Shown: positions 1-6,817 of the stretch, piece after piece
Layout of the letters: each line of letters starts with the position of its first letter
Numbering within the stretch: position 1 is the first letter of the stretch
Source: JBGSYJ01 sp041750915
GTDB lineage: Bacteria > Acidobacteriota > Thermoanaerobaculia > Gp7-AA8
Direction of reading: 5' to 3'
Assembly: GCA_041750915.1 (NCBI GenBank)
Contig: JBGSYJ010000230.1
Coordinates: 1 to 17,912 of the forward strand
DNA length: 17,912 nucleotides
Notes under the pieces: generated by a model
Told to the model about the DNA's origin: nothing
Database searches by the model: none
The model's input: only the letters and a program-made list of their open reading frames with translations
Position numbers and translations under genes: made by a program

Positions 1-95
1 AGACCCCCTCCCAGATCCCTCGCTCGACGCTCGGGATGACACTCGCTCGACGCTCGGGATGACACTCGCTCGACGCTCGGGATGACACTCGCTCG
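1..95. repeat. Partial palindromic repeat with 23-bp tandem amplification
   Basis: Positions 10-42 match the right arm of the inverted repeat at 16913-17003 (one mismatch to 16971-17003), so the window opens inside another copy of that element. Its outer part is then tandemly amplified: the 23-bp unit starting CTCGCTCGACGCTCGGG occurs at 19-41, 42-64 and 65-87 without change, followed by an 8-base partial copy at 88-95. There are no unique spacers between units, so this is not a CRISPR array. Confidence 0.85.
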
Positions 96-142
96 TTTAA
101 CTCACTGTCCGCACAGTTTCCGTAGAAGTCGTCATCCTTGGT

Positions 143-148
143 TATGAT
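143..148 (+). promoter_or_regulatory. Candidate -10 box (TATGAT) for leaderless waaA transcript
   Basis: TATGAT lies exactly six bases before the waaA ATG at 155, and no Shine-Dalgarno sequence is visible between. Initiation about seven bases after the box would begin the mRNA at or next to the start codon. The same spacing recurs upstream of four other genes in the window. No convincing -35 box is seen. Confidence 0.5.
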
Positions 149-154
149 GCCCTG

Positions 155-1420
155 ATGTTCCGGCTGTATGAGGTCCTGCTCTATCTAGCCTTCATGATTG
201 CGTTTCCATGGTTTCTCATCGTCGGCGTGCTGCGGGGGAAGTACCTGACGAACTTCGGTCCGAGATTCGGCTTCTACAAGGGAGCTCCTGAGCGCCACGA
301 CCTGTGGCTCCATGCCGTCTCGGTCGGAGAAGTCCTGGCCGCGCGCCCGATCCTGCAGAGGGTCCGGAATGCGCGACCCGATACGACGGTGGTCGTCACG
401 ACGACGACGATCTCGGGTCAGACGCTCGCGAGAAACCTCTTTCCGGATGCGACTGTCACCTACTTTCCCTTCGACTTCTCATTCGCTGTCAGCCGATTCC
501 TCGACCGTTACGCACCTGCGGCTTTTGCGAACATGGAGACCGAGATCTGGCCGAATGTCAGCCGGCTGTCAGGGCAGCGAGGGGTCAGGATGCTGCTTGC
601 CAACGGTCGCATCTCAGACAATTCGCTGAACCACTACCGGCCGTTCCGCCGTCTCCTCGCGCGGGTCCTTTCGTTCTATTCGGTGATACTCGCCCGTGAT
701 CCCGTTGATCGCGAGCGATTCATTGCCATCGGGGCCCCGCCCGATCGCGTCGAGGTCTCCGGCAACGTCAAGTTCGATCTCGAGACACAGACCCGGCCCC
801 TGGCCATACGGGCTGAACTGGATAAGCTCATCTGCGGACGGAAGGTCTTCGTTGCCGGATCAACAGTCGAAGGTGAAGACGAGCTGCTGATGGCCCGGCT
901 TCCCGCGTTGATCAGCGAGCTGGGCTGCTTCGTGATCCTCGCTCCTCGGAAACCCGAGAGATTCGAGCTGGTCGCGGGACTTCTGGCGGCATCCCCGATC
1001 CGGAGCGTGCGGCGGACAGAACTCGGGAGCGCTGCCGCGTCCGCGGGATTACAGGTCGACCTGCTTCTTCTCGACTCCATCGGCGAGCTCGCCGCGACGT
1101 ACGAGCTTGCATCTGCGGCGTTCGTCGGCGGAAGCCTCGTTGTGTCCGGCGGGCACAACCCAATCGAGCCGGCCGCTGCGGGCGTTCCAGTCTGTTTCGG
1201 ACCGCACATGACAAACTTCCGAGAGATCGCGGCATCGTTCGTCGGCGAGGAGGCGGCGGTCGAAGTCGAAGACGTGGATGAGCTCGTTGCGTTCGTACGC
1301 CGCATGCTCACCGATGAAGAAGCCAATCGTGGTTTTGCCCTGCGCGCCCGTATGACTGTGGAGAGAAACCGGGGAGCGGCCGACCTCACGGCGCGACGCA
1401 TCCTGGATCTTCTGCCATGA
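155..1420 (+). CDS. waaA: 3-deoxy-D-manno-octulosonic acid (Kdo) transferase
   Basis: The 421-residue protein has the usual length of WaaA/KdtA, which transfers Kdo from CMP-Kdo to lipid IVA at the inner membrane. Residues 7-27 form a hydrophobic N-terminal anchor. The N-terminal glycosyltransferase domain contains HAVSVGE (catalytic-type Glu59) and ETEIWPN (128-134). The C-terminal GT-B half carries GGSLVVSGGHNPIEPAA and GPHMTNF (roughly 324-352), the signature of this family. The ATG at 155 has no Shine-Dalgarno but has a -10-like box six bases upstream. It opens an operon: its last four bases overlap the start of lpxK. Whether it adds one or two Kdo residues cannot be read from the sequence. 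Confidence 0.95.
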   Translation: MFRLYEVLLYLAFMIAFPWFLIVGVLRGKYLTNFGPRFGFYKGAPERHDLWLHAVSVGEVLAARPILQRVRNARPDTTVVVTTTTISGQTLARNLFPDATVTYFPFDFSFAVSRFLDRYAPAAFANMETEIWPNVSRLSGQRGVRMLLANGRISDNSLNHYRPFRRLLARVLSFYSVILARDPVDRERFIAIGAPPDRVEVSGNVKFDLETQTRPLAIRAELDKLICGRKVFVAGSTVEGEDELLMARLPALISELGCFVILAPRKPERFELVAGLLAASPIRSVRRTELGSAAASAGLQVDLLLLDSIGELAATYELASAAFVGGSLVVSGGHNPIEPAAAGVPVCFGPHMTNFREIAASFVGEEAAVEVEDVDELVAFVRRMLTDEEANRGFALRARMTVERNRGAADLTARRILDLLP

Positions 1421-2376
1421 GTTTGTTGATTCGCCCGATCGAGCTCGGCTATCAGGGGATCAATCGAGCGCGGCGCGCCCTCTATCGGAGAGGTCATCTG
1501 CGATCGAACGCGCTTCCGCGGCCGGTGATCTCGATCGGAAACATTGCCGTCGGTGGATCGGGCAAGACGCCGGCGACCATAGCCGTTGCGGGGCATCTGA
1601 CGGCTGCCGGACATCGTGTTGCGATTCTCACGCGGGGCTATGGCGGCTCGATGGCTTCGGGCTGGGCGGTCGTCGACGCCCCCGACCCGCGCCGGTTCGG
1701 TGACGAGCCGGTCGTGATGGCCGAGCGGCTGACAGGCACACCTGTCGTCGTCGGCGCCGACCGGTTCCTCGCCGGAAGCGGGTTCCTCGAGAGTAGCGAC
1801 TGTGACGTTTTCATCCTCGATGACGGCTTCCAGCACCTGCAGCTCCATCGTGACCTCGACATCGTCATCGATGATCCAACGGCCCGCTGGAATCGCGAAG
1901 ATCGCAGCGCACTGGATGATGCCGACATCGTTCTCCTGCGGTCGTCATCGCTGCAATCCATGCCGTCAGCCGAAGATCCTCGTTTCCGTTCCGTGCTGGT
2001 GCCGTCGGGCTTTCGAAAGGGTCGCGAACGGGTGGGCTTCGAGACATTGCGGGGAAGAAGATGCGTGGCGATGTCCGGACTCGCTCGAAACGATCGTTTC
2101 TTCGGGATGCTGACCGAGGCGGGCATCGACTTGGCAGGTACGCAGGGATTTCCGGATCATCATCGTTACTCCGCCGCGGATCTTTCTTCTGTCCTCTCTC
2201 TTCGCGATGAGCGCGGTGCAGAGCTCATCGTCACAACGGAAAAGGACGCTGTGAAGTTGCCACCGGAATTCGAGTGCGCGATCATCGAAGTCGAGATGAA
2301 GTTCATTCCGGAAGAGCCCTTCCTGTCGCTTCTCGTGGAAGAGTTGCGGCGATTGCAGGAGTCGCCCAAGCAATGA
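1417..2376 (+). CDS. lpxK: Tetraacyldisaccharide 4'-kinase
   Basis: LpxK phosphorylates the 4' position of the lipid A disaccharide precursor at the cytoplasmic face of the inner membrane. The 319-residue length fits the family. A Walker A-type loop, GNIAVGGSGKTP, sits at residues 41-52. It is followed by TRGYGGS, GDEPVVMA and the family hallmark DDGFQHLQLHRDLDIV. The start ATG overlaps the waaA stop as ATGA (1417-1420) and its own stop overlaps the next gene in the same way, so the three genes are probably translationally coupled. The order waaA-lpxK-acyltransferase groups late lipid A steps together. Confidence 0.95.
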   Translation: MSLLIRPIELGYQGINRARRALYRRGHLRSNALPRPVISIGNIAVGGSGKTPATIAVAGHLTAAGHRVAILTRGYGGSMASGWAVVDAPDPRRFGDEPVVMAERLTGTPVVVGADRFLAGSGFLESSDCDVFILDDGFQHLQLHRDLDIVIDDPTARWNREDRSALDDADIVLLRSSSLQSMPSAEDPRFRSVLVPSGFRKGRERVGFETLRGRRCVAMSGLARNDRFFGMLTEAGIDLAGTQGFPDHHRYSAADLSSVLSLRDERGAELIVTTEKDAVKLPPEFECAIIEVEMKFIPEEPFLSLLVEELRRLQESPKQ

Positions 2377-3335
2377 CTGACGAATCGACGCCCGCCTCGC
2401 GTCCTCCGAAACGGAAACGTCGTCGCCGCGAAAAGAGCGTTCTGAGAAAGCGTGTCGAATACCTGATCGTCCGGCTGATCGCCGCCCGGATCGAGTCGGC
2501 CGACGAGCAGACCGTCCGGCAATGGGGCGCGCGGATGGGAGACTGCGCCCGTCTCGTCCTCAGAAAAAGAAGGAAGCTCGTTCTGAGGAACCTCGAACAG
2601 ACGCTCCCGGATGTGCCGGAGGACGAGCGAAACCGGATCGCGCGGGAATGCTGGAGGCACTATGGCCGCCTGATTCTCGACTACCTGAGGACGCGCAAGG
2701 CTGCGTTCGAGGAGACGTCGAACCGATTTGATCTGATCAACCGCGAAGGATTCGAGGAGGCCATCGCGCAGGGGCGTGGGGTCATTCTCCTGAGCGCTCA
2801 CTTCGGAAACTGGGAGACGGGTGCGACACTCCTGCGGATGTTCGGGCAGCCGATCACAACGGTAGCGCGCCCTCTCGACAACGAGTTCCTTGAACGCGAT
2901 CTCGCCGAAAGCCGCGTGCAGCCGGGGGTCGAGCTCGTGCCGCGGCGAGAGGCCGCACGACCCCTCATGCGCGCGCTCGCGAATCGCCGGATCGTCGTTC
3001 TGCTGCCCGATCAGAGCGTCGCTCCTACCGAGGGCATCGTCGTTCCGTTCCTGGGACGGCCGGCATGGACGACGCCCGCGCCCGCCCGTTTCGCTCTGCG
3101 CTTCAATGCCCCGATTCAGCTCGTGTTCTGTCTTCCATCGGGTGTCGACCGGACGATCGTCGAGTTCGAGGAAACGATCTACGTCGACCGCCTTCCGGAG
3201 GAACAGAGGACAGTCGCTGCCATCACCAAACGGATCAATGACGTGATCTCCGAACACATCCGACGCAATCCGGAGTATTGGTTATGGATGCATGACCGCT
3301 GGAAGGGAGCGCCGGAGAAACACGGTAGTCAGTAG
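2373..3335 (+). CDS. LpxL/HtrB-family lipid A biosynthesis acyltransferase
   Basis: The 320-residue protein belongs to the lysophospholipid/lipid A acyltransferase family (LpxL, LpxM, HtrB), which adds secondary acyl chains to Kdo-lipid A. The catalytic H(X4)E motif is visible as HFGNWE (His143, Glu148). Further family features are LLPDQSVAPTEGIVVPFLG and a C-terminal WLWMHDRWK. The ATG at 2373 is preferred over an upstream in-frame start at 2274 because it overlaps the lpxK stop (ATGA) and has AGGAG at 2357-2361, although the 11-base spacing is long. Unlike typical LpxL proteins it has no clear N-terminal membrane helix but an Arg/Lys-rich stretch (residues 12-25). The last codons and the stop lie in a repeat. 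Which acyl position it modifies cannot be assigned. Confidence 0.88.
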   Translation: MTDESTPASRPPKRKRRRREKSVLRKRVEYLIVRLIAARIESADEQTVRQWGARMGDCARLVLRKRRKLVLRNLEQTLPDVPEDERNRIARECWRHYGRLILDYLRTRKAAFEETSNRFDLINREGFEEAIAQGRGVILLSAHFGNWETGATLLRMFGQPITTVARPLDNEFLERDLAESRVQPGVELVPRREAARPLMRALANRRIVVLLPDQSVAPTEGIVVPFLGRPAWTTPAPARFALRFNAPIQLVFCLPSGVDRTIVEFEETIYVDRLPEEQRTVAAITKRINDVISEHIRRNPEYWLWMHDRWKGAPEKHGSQ

Positions 3336-3512
3336 TCAGGAGTCAGGAGTCAGTACACAGTACACAGAAGACAGTAGCCCGACCGCCCTGACCCGAGTCG
3401 AGGAGCCTGGCGAGCTGAACATGGAACTGGGTGGTGGGCGTTCCCCCTCCTGTCTCCTGTCTACTGTCTACTGTGTACTGTCTACTGTGTACTGTCTACC
3501 CTTACTGACTAC
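3325..3512. repeat. AGTAGACAG/AGTACACAG-type imperfect inverted repeat
   Basis: The left part (3325-3374) consists of degenerate GTAGTCAG, AGGAGTCAG and AGTACACAG units. The right part (3450-3512) holds the complementary CTGTCTCC, CTGTCTACTG and TGTGTACTG units. The outermost 10 bases are a perfect inverted pair (3325-3334 and 3503-3512). The left arm begins inside the acyltransferase gene and supplies its last three codons and TAG stop. The element fills the gap between two convergent genes. A cleaner copy is at 14001-14262. Confidence 0.8.
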
Positions 3513-3517
3513 CTCAT

Positions 3518-4084
3518 TCACTGATACTTCCGCCCCTTCGTCCCGATCCGCTTATCCCCCGTCTTATTCGTGAGGTGATCTTCGTCGCGCCATTCATCGT
3601 CGGTGTCGAGCGCGGAGCGGATGTCCTGCTCTGCGAATGCGTCAGAGCGTTTGGTATCGAAAGGAAACTTCGAGCTCGCCTGACCGCCGCCGAGATCATC
3701 GAGTTTCGAAGCGTCGACATCAGACACACGTTGAACTCTCCGAGCGGGGGCCTTCCGGGCGTCCGCCTTCGGTCGTGCGGTGGGTGAGGTCGTCGCTTTC
3801 TTTTTTCCCGGCTTGAGCGCAGAGGTGACCTTCGCCGCGGCTGAACGGACTGCTTTTCCTACGGCCGACAGCGCGCCGCCCGCCTTCTTCGTGATCGACT
3901 TCTTTGTTGACCTCACGGGCGTCGGCTTTGCCTTCGTTGCCTTCTTCTGTCCCGCTTCACCGCGGGCGACTGCGTTCAACTGATCCTTCGCCGTCTTGTG
4001 CAGTCGTTTCGCCACAGTTGGCTTTGCAGCCTTCGCGGAGGATTTTGTCGTTTTCTTACCGGATGCCTTCTTCGAACTGGCCAT
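3518..4084 (-). CDS. Lysine/alanine-rich histone H1-like basic protein
   Basis: This 188-residue protein has two parts. Residues 1-118 are rich in Lys, Ala, Ser, Thr and Pro, with AKxAK/KKxT-type stretches resembling bacterial histone H1-like and AlgP-type DNA-binding tails. Residues 119-188 are less biased, acidic in the middle (DTDDEWRDEDH) and end TNKTGDKRIGTKGRKYQ, which looks like a folded or conserved tail and not low-complexity sequence. No signal peptide or membrane segment is present. The ATG at 4084 has a strong Shine-Dalgarno AAGGAG (4090-4095) five bases upstream. Nucleoid binding is an inference from composition; I do not recognise a named family for the C-terminal segment. Confidence 0.7.
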   Translation of the reverse strand: MASSKKASGKKTTKSSAKAAKPTVAKRLHKTAKDQLNAVARGEAGQKKATKAKPTPVRSTKKSITKKAGGALSAVGKAVRSAAAKVTSALKPGKKKATTSPTARPKADARKAPARRVQRVSDVDASKLDDLGGGQASSKFPFDTKRSDAFAEQDIRSALDTDDEWRDEDHLTNKTGDKRIGTKGRKYQ

Positions 4085-4496
4085 GCAATCTCCTTGATGA
4101 ATCCGATCTTCGGACCCAGAAGGTCATCCAATGCAAAAGCAAATCCGGGTTTGAGGAAGCTGATGGGAGGCCGAACGGCGGCCCCGAGCCCGGCGGATCC
4201 CTGACCGTCACAATCCACCTCGGCCAGACGTGGATGGGCTTTCGCCACCGGAATCCTGTGCACGCGACGAGACACAGGGTCCGGGAGATCGAGGAATTTC
4301 GCCGGAACTCGGAAAGCTGCCCGGACCCGACCGTGAGGACGGGCTTCCATCTAAGGAGTGTCTGAAACGGGCAAATCCCTACCCCCCTGCGAAAAAAAAT
4401 TCAGAATCGAGGATCCAGAGGGCAGAATGTCACAGTCATTCCGGGGCTCATCGAGCTGGTGAATCCACCATCAAACGGCGTTGAAGGAGGCTGATT
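4085..4496. other. 412-base divergent intergenic region with small hairpins
   Basis: This gap separates the minus-strand histone-like gene from the plus-strand flavin reductase gene and should hold both promoters. I see two inverted repeats: CCTGTG/CACAGG (4255-4260 and 4273-4278) and a perfect 9-bp pair GGGTCCGGG/CCCGGACCC (4277-4285 and 4320-4328). There is also an A8 run at 4392-4399 and the ribosome site AAGGAGG at 4484-4490. Open frames crossing it on both strands look like chance frames in GC-rich DNA. No known riboswitch or tRNA is recognised. Confidence 0.5.
4400..4428 (+). promoter_or_regulatory. Candidate sigma70-type promoter for the flavin reductase gene
   Basis: A -35-like TTCAGA (4400-4405) and a -10-like CAGAAT (4423-4428) are separated by 17 bp. 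Each matches consensus at four of six positions. An A8 tract (4392-4399) directly upstream could act as an UP element. Transcription would start near 4435, giving a leader of about 60 bases before the TTG start. Confidence 0.35.
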
Positions 4497-4967
4497 TTGC
4501 CTGTAGAAGAGACTGATTTCCGTCTGGCGATGGGCCATTTTGCGAGCGGAGTCACAGTCGTCACGACTGTGGCTGATGGGGAGCGCTTCGGGCTGACGGT
4601 GGCATCGTTCGCCTCGCTCTCTCTGCGTCCTCCTCTTGTTCTCGTCTGCATCGACACGTCCGTCAGGACTCACGATGCGATCCTGAGCGCTGGAAAGTTC
4701 GCCGTGAACATCCTCGCGGCCGATCAGGAGGCCGTTTCCCGCACGTTTGCCTCCCGGGTTGACGACCGCTTCGAAGCCGTCGAAGTGTCGGAAGGTCAGC
4801 TGGGATTGCCCCTGATCGGCGGATCCCTCGCGACCATCGAGTGTACCCTCCACGATCACCTGCCCGGCGGCGACCACACGATCTTCGTGGGACTCGTCGA
4901 AGCTTCGTCAGTCACCACGTCAGATCCCCTGGCCTACTTTCGCAGCGGATATCGCAAGCTGGTGTGA
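4497..4967 (+). CDS. Flavin reductase-like domain protein (FMN-binding)
   Basis: The 156-residue protein matches the flavin reductase-like/DIM6-NTAB family, small FMN-binding oxidoreductases that often supply reduced flavin to a monooxygenase. Visible features include FRLAMGHFASGVTVVTT at the N-terminus, GLTVASFASLSLRPPLVLVCI (FMN-binding region, about 36-56), GKFAVNIL, and the C-terminal DH.IFVG and PL.YFRSGY elements. The start is TTG at 4497, chosen because a near-perfect Shine-Dalgarno AAGGAGG (4484-4490) lies six bases upstream and the family's N-terminal motif follows directly. No partner oxygenase is adjacent, so the physiological partner is unknown. Confidence 0.85.
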   Translation: MPVEETDFRLAMGHFASGVTVVTTVADGERFGLTVASFASLSLRPPLVLVCIDTSVRTHDAILSAGKFAVNILAADQEAVSRTFASRVDDRFEAVEVSEGQLGLPLIGGSLATIECTLHDHLPGGDHTIFVGLVEASSVTTSDPLAYFRSGYRKLV

Positions 4968-5010
4968 GCGGGGAGACCAAGGCGATGGGCCGCGCCGTCA
5001 TCTGAGTCCC

Positions 5011-5216
5011 TGCGCCGGAGGCGCGGCAGAGGGTAGCCGGTGGCAAGCGCAGCGCAGCCACCGGAAAACGGTGCGCGAGAAATCCTCCGCCCCAGCGGGG
5101 CGGCAGAATAAGCTCGCATCTGGCACCCCTACCGGGGTGCGGAAGACAAGAAGAACTTTTGTCCGGTGGCTGCGCTTGCCACCGGCTACCCTCTCAGCGC
5201 ACCTCCGGTGCGCGGT
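5011..5216. repeat. REP-like palindromic element (CCGGTGGC...GCCACCGG)
   Basis: Two long arms face each other. The left arm, 5030-5064 (AGGGTAGCCGGTGGC...GCCACCGG), pairs with the right arm at 5163-5192, which lacks five bases (GCAGC) present on the left. Each arm is itself a palindrome. Outside them lie further GC-rich inverted segments (5011-5027 and 5198-5216), and inside are short palindromes such as CCCCAGCGGGG. It occupies the gap between two convergent genes and may act as a bidirectional transcription stop. CCGGTGGC-type palindromes recur in several environmental bacterial phyla. Confidence 0.75.
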
Positions 5217-5239
5217 ACCTACCCCGGTTCGACTGACCC

Positions 5240-5962
5240 TCACTCCCTGCTCCGCCCGAACATTCCCGGGTTCCCGTCGATGAATCTCGCGATCCAGGCT
5301 TCGATGAATGAGAGCTCGGGCCGCTTGAGATACCACCAGCCGAATACGGAGATCACCAGGGCGCCCGCCGTGTCGATGATCAGGTCCCACATCGTGTCCG
5401 TAAGGCCGGACGGATCATCGAACATCGCCTTCTGCATGTTCATCCCGAATAGCTGATCCATCCCGAACTCGAAGATCTCCCAAAGTGTCCCGATGGCGAC
5501 AGCGAAGAGAAAAGCGAAGAGCGCGACGAACCGCGGGCGCATGTAGAGATCGATCTGGTCGCTCTCGTTGAGCACGTAGACCAGAAGGAAGCCGAGGATT
5601 CCCAGCAGGAGACCGGAGCTGGCGTGGAGGAAGATGTCCCACCACCAGAACCGCTGGTAGTAGCCGAGGACCTCGCCGAGAAAGAGCGAAGCGTACACGA
5701 ACAGAACGGCGAGCAACTCGAACTCGGGAGGGATATAGACGCGCATCTTCCGGAACACGAGCGACGGAAGGAGGATTACCGCGAAAATTGCTGAAATCGA
5801 GACTGCAGTGAGCCACTGCTGCCGCTGAATCGCCAGAACGAAACCGATGATCAGCGTTCCGTGCAGAATCTGCATCGTCCAGCGATGGATCTGCGCGCTC
5901 CGGTCCCGAGGAATGAACTCGTCGGTCTGGTTCAGCTCATTGTCGACTTCTGACTCACGCAC
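5240..5962 (-). CDS. DUF2238/YjdF-type integral membrane protein
   Basis: The 240-residue protein has about six hydrophobic segments (roughly 33-47, 51-69, 82-101, 109-131, 145-162, 194-211). Conserved polar motifs sit within or beside them: WWWDIFLHASSGLLLG (106-121), GTLWEIFEFGMDQLFGMNMQ (158-177) and DTMWDLIIDTAGAL (189-202). This Asp/His/Glu pattern is that of the DUF2238 (YjdF-like) membrane family, whose function I do not know. The start is GTG at 5962, with a TATGAT box nine bases upstream and no clear Shine-Dalgarno. It lies 27 bases downstream of the TetR gene on the same strand, so it may be co-transcribed with that regulator or be its target. Confidence 0.75.
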   Translation of the reverse strand: MRESEVDNELNQTDEFIPRDRSAQIHRWTMQILHGTLIIGFVLAIQRQQWLTAVSISAIFAVILLPSLVFRKMRVYIPPEFELLAVLFVYASLFLGEVLGYYQRFWWWDIFLHASSGLLLGILGFLLVYVLNESDQIDLYMRPRFVALFAFLFAVAIGTLWEIFEFGMDQLFGMNMQKAMFDDPSGLTDTMWDLIIDTAGALVISVFGWWYLKRPELSFIEAWIARFIDGNPGMFGRSRE

Positions 5963-5971
5963 CGGAGTCCC

Positions 5972-5977
5972 ATCATA
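5972..5977 (-). promoter_or_regulatory. Candidate -10 box (TATGAT) before the DUF2238 gene
   Basis: On the minus strand TATGAT lies nine bases before the GTG start at 5962, within the 27-base gap after the TetR gene. It would give a leader of only two or three bases. It suggests that the membrane protein may have its own promoter in addition to read-through from tetR. No -35 box is evident. Confidence 0.3.
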
Positions 5978-5989
5978 GACGTGTCAGGA

Positions 5990-6583
5990 CTACAGCGCGT
6001 CGACCATCGTACGAAAGACGTTGCGGATCTCGGTATCGGTGAAGGGCTCGTCGATGCCCGCCCGCTCCGCGGTGATTCTCTCGCGGATCATTCCTTCGGC
6101 AGCTCCGAGAAGCGCTGCTGCGAGCGCGCCCTCATCGAACTCGTGTCGGAACGTGCCATCCCGCTGACCTCTCTTAATCACCTGCCGGAGAAGATGAACG
6201 AAACGGGAAAAGCCCTCGGAGATCACGACACTCTGACTGCCACGCATCCGCCGTTCTTCGAAGAGAAAAAGGCGGGCGAGCTCTCGGTCCGTCGCTAGCC
6301 CGTCAATCAGCAATGCAAGGATCTCCAGGACCGCTTCGCGTCCGCTCGAATTCGATTCGATCTGTTCGACTCTCTCGTTGAGCGGTTTCCAGCTCTCGTT
6401 GAAGATGGCGTCGAGGAGGCCCGCCTTCCCTTCGAAGTAGCGGACGAGCTGAGACTCGGATGTTCCCGCCTCCCGCGCAATGGCGGCCGTCGAGGTCTGC
6501 TCATAGCCGTTGCGCGCGAAGAGCGTCTTGCCCGCCGACATGAGGCGGCCGCGTGAGGTGAGTGTGCTGTCTGGATCGAGCAT
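5990..6583 (-). CDS. TetR/AcrR-family transcriptional regulator
   Basis: The 197-residue protein has the TetR layout: an N-terminal three-helix DNA-binding domain (SRGRLMSAGKTLFARNGYEQTS, then the HTH TAAIAREAGTSESQLVRYFEGKAGLLDAIF, about 10-60) and a helical C-terminal ligand domain with no recognisable specificity. I use the ATG at 6583, which has CAGGAG ten bases upstream. A TTG at 6613 with AGGAA four bases upstream would add ten residues and is possible. It is divergent from the 5'-nucleotidase gene and upstream of the membrane protein gene. A perfect inverted repeat at 6632-6644 is a candidate operator, so autoregulation and control of either neighbour is plausible. Confidence 0.88.
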   Translation of the reverse strand: MLDPDSTLTSRGRLMSAGKTLFARNGYEQTSTAAIAREAGTSESQLVRYFEGKAGLLDAIFNESWKPLNERVEQIESNSSGREAVLEILALLIDGLATDRELARLFLFEERRMRGSQSVVISEGFSRFVHLLRQVIKRGQRDGTFRHEFDEGALAAALLGAAEGMIRERITAERAGIDEPFTDTEIRNVFRTMVDAL

Positions 6584-6631
6584 CTGGGTCTGACTCCTGT
6601 CGGCCGGTGGCAAGGGTTCCTGACTAGACTG

Positions 6632-6644
6632 GTGGTGATACCAC
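6632..6644. promoter_or_regulatory. Candidate TetR operator GTGGT-GAT-ACCAC
   Basis: A perfect 5-3-5 inverted repeat lies in the divergent intergenic region, 48 bases before the ATG of the TetR gene. Short palindromes in such places are typical autoregulatory sites of TetR proteins. The assignment rests on symmetry and position only. Confidence 0.4.
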
Positions 6645-6805
6645 TATCCGGGCCTTGGCGGCGACTTATTTTAGGGAGACCTCGGGGGTGAATCAACGTC
6701 CGAGGGCCCTTTTTCTGCTGAACGTTACACGCCTCACGACCGTCCGGCCAGCTGAACTGCAAGCCGCGGACCCGAATATGGAAACCGAGCGGACAAACTC
6801 GCCGG

Positions 6806-6811
6806 TAGAAT
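6806..6811 (+). promoter_or_regulatory. Candidate -10 box (TAGAAT) for leaderless 5'-nucleotidase transcript
   Basis: TAGAAT ends six bases before the ATG at 6818, with no Shine-Dalgarno between. Sequence and spacing are identical to the boxes upstream of argE and hutF. Confidence 0.5.
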
Positions 6812-6817
6812 GCCCGG

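Noticed and set aside
1..95. Possible CRISPR array
   Set aside because: The 23-bp units are directly contiguous with no unique spacers, and the unit is the arm of a dispersed palindrome.
676..1848. 390-residue open frame antisense to waaA/lpxK
   Set aside because: It is Arg/Ser-rich with no recognisable motif and lies opposite two genes with clear family signatures; GC-rich DNA commonly leaves such antisense frames open.
2166..3257. 363-residue open frame antisense to lpxK and the acyltransferase gene
   Set aside because: Its composition is that of a shadow frame and it has no domain features; the plus-strand genes carry catalytic motifs.
3976..4350. 124-codon minus-strand frame upstream of and overlapping the histone-like gene
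   Set aside because: No recognised motif, overlap with a gene that has a strong Shine-Dalgarno, and biased composition; it is probably a chance frame, though I cannot exclude a decayed gene.
4389..4401. A8 run as the T tract of a minus-strand terminator
   Set aside because: No stable GC-rich hairpin precedes it on the minus strand and no minus-strand gene ends there; an UP element for the plus-strand gene fits better.
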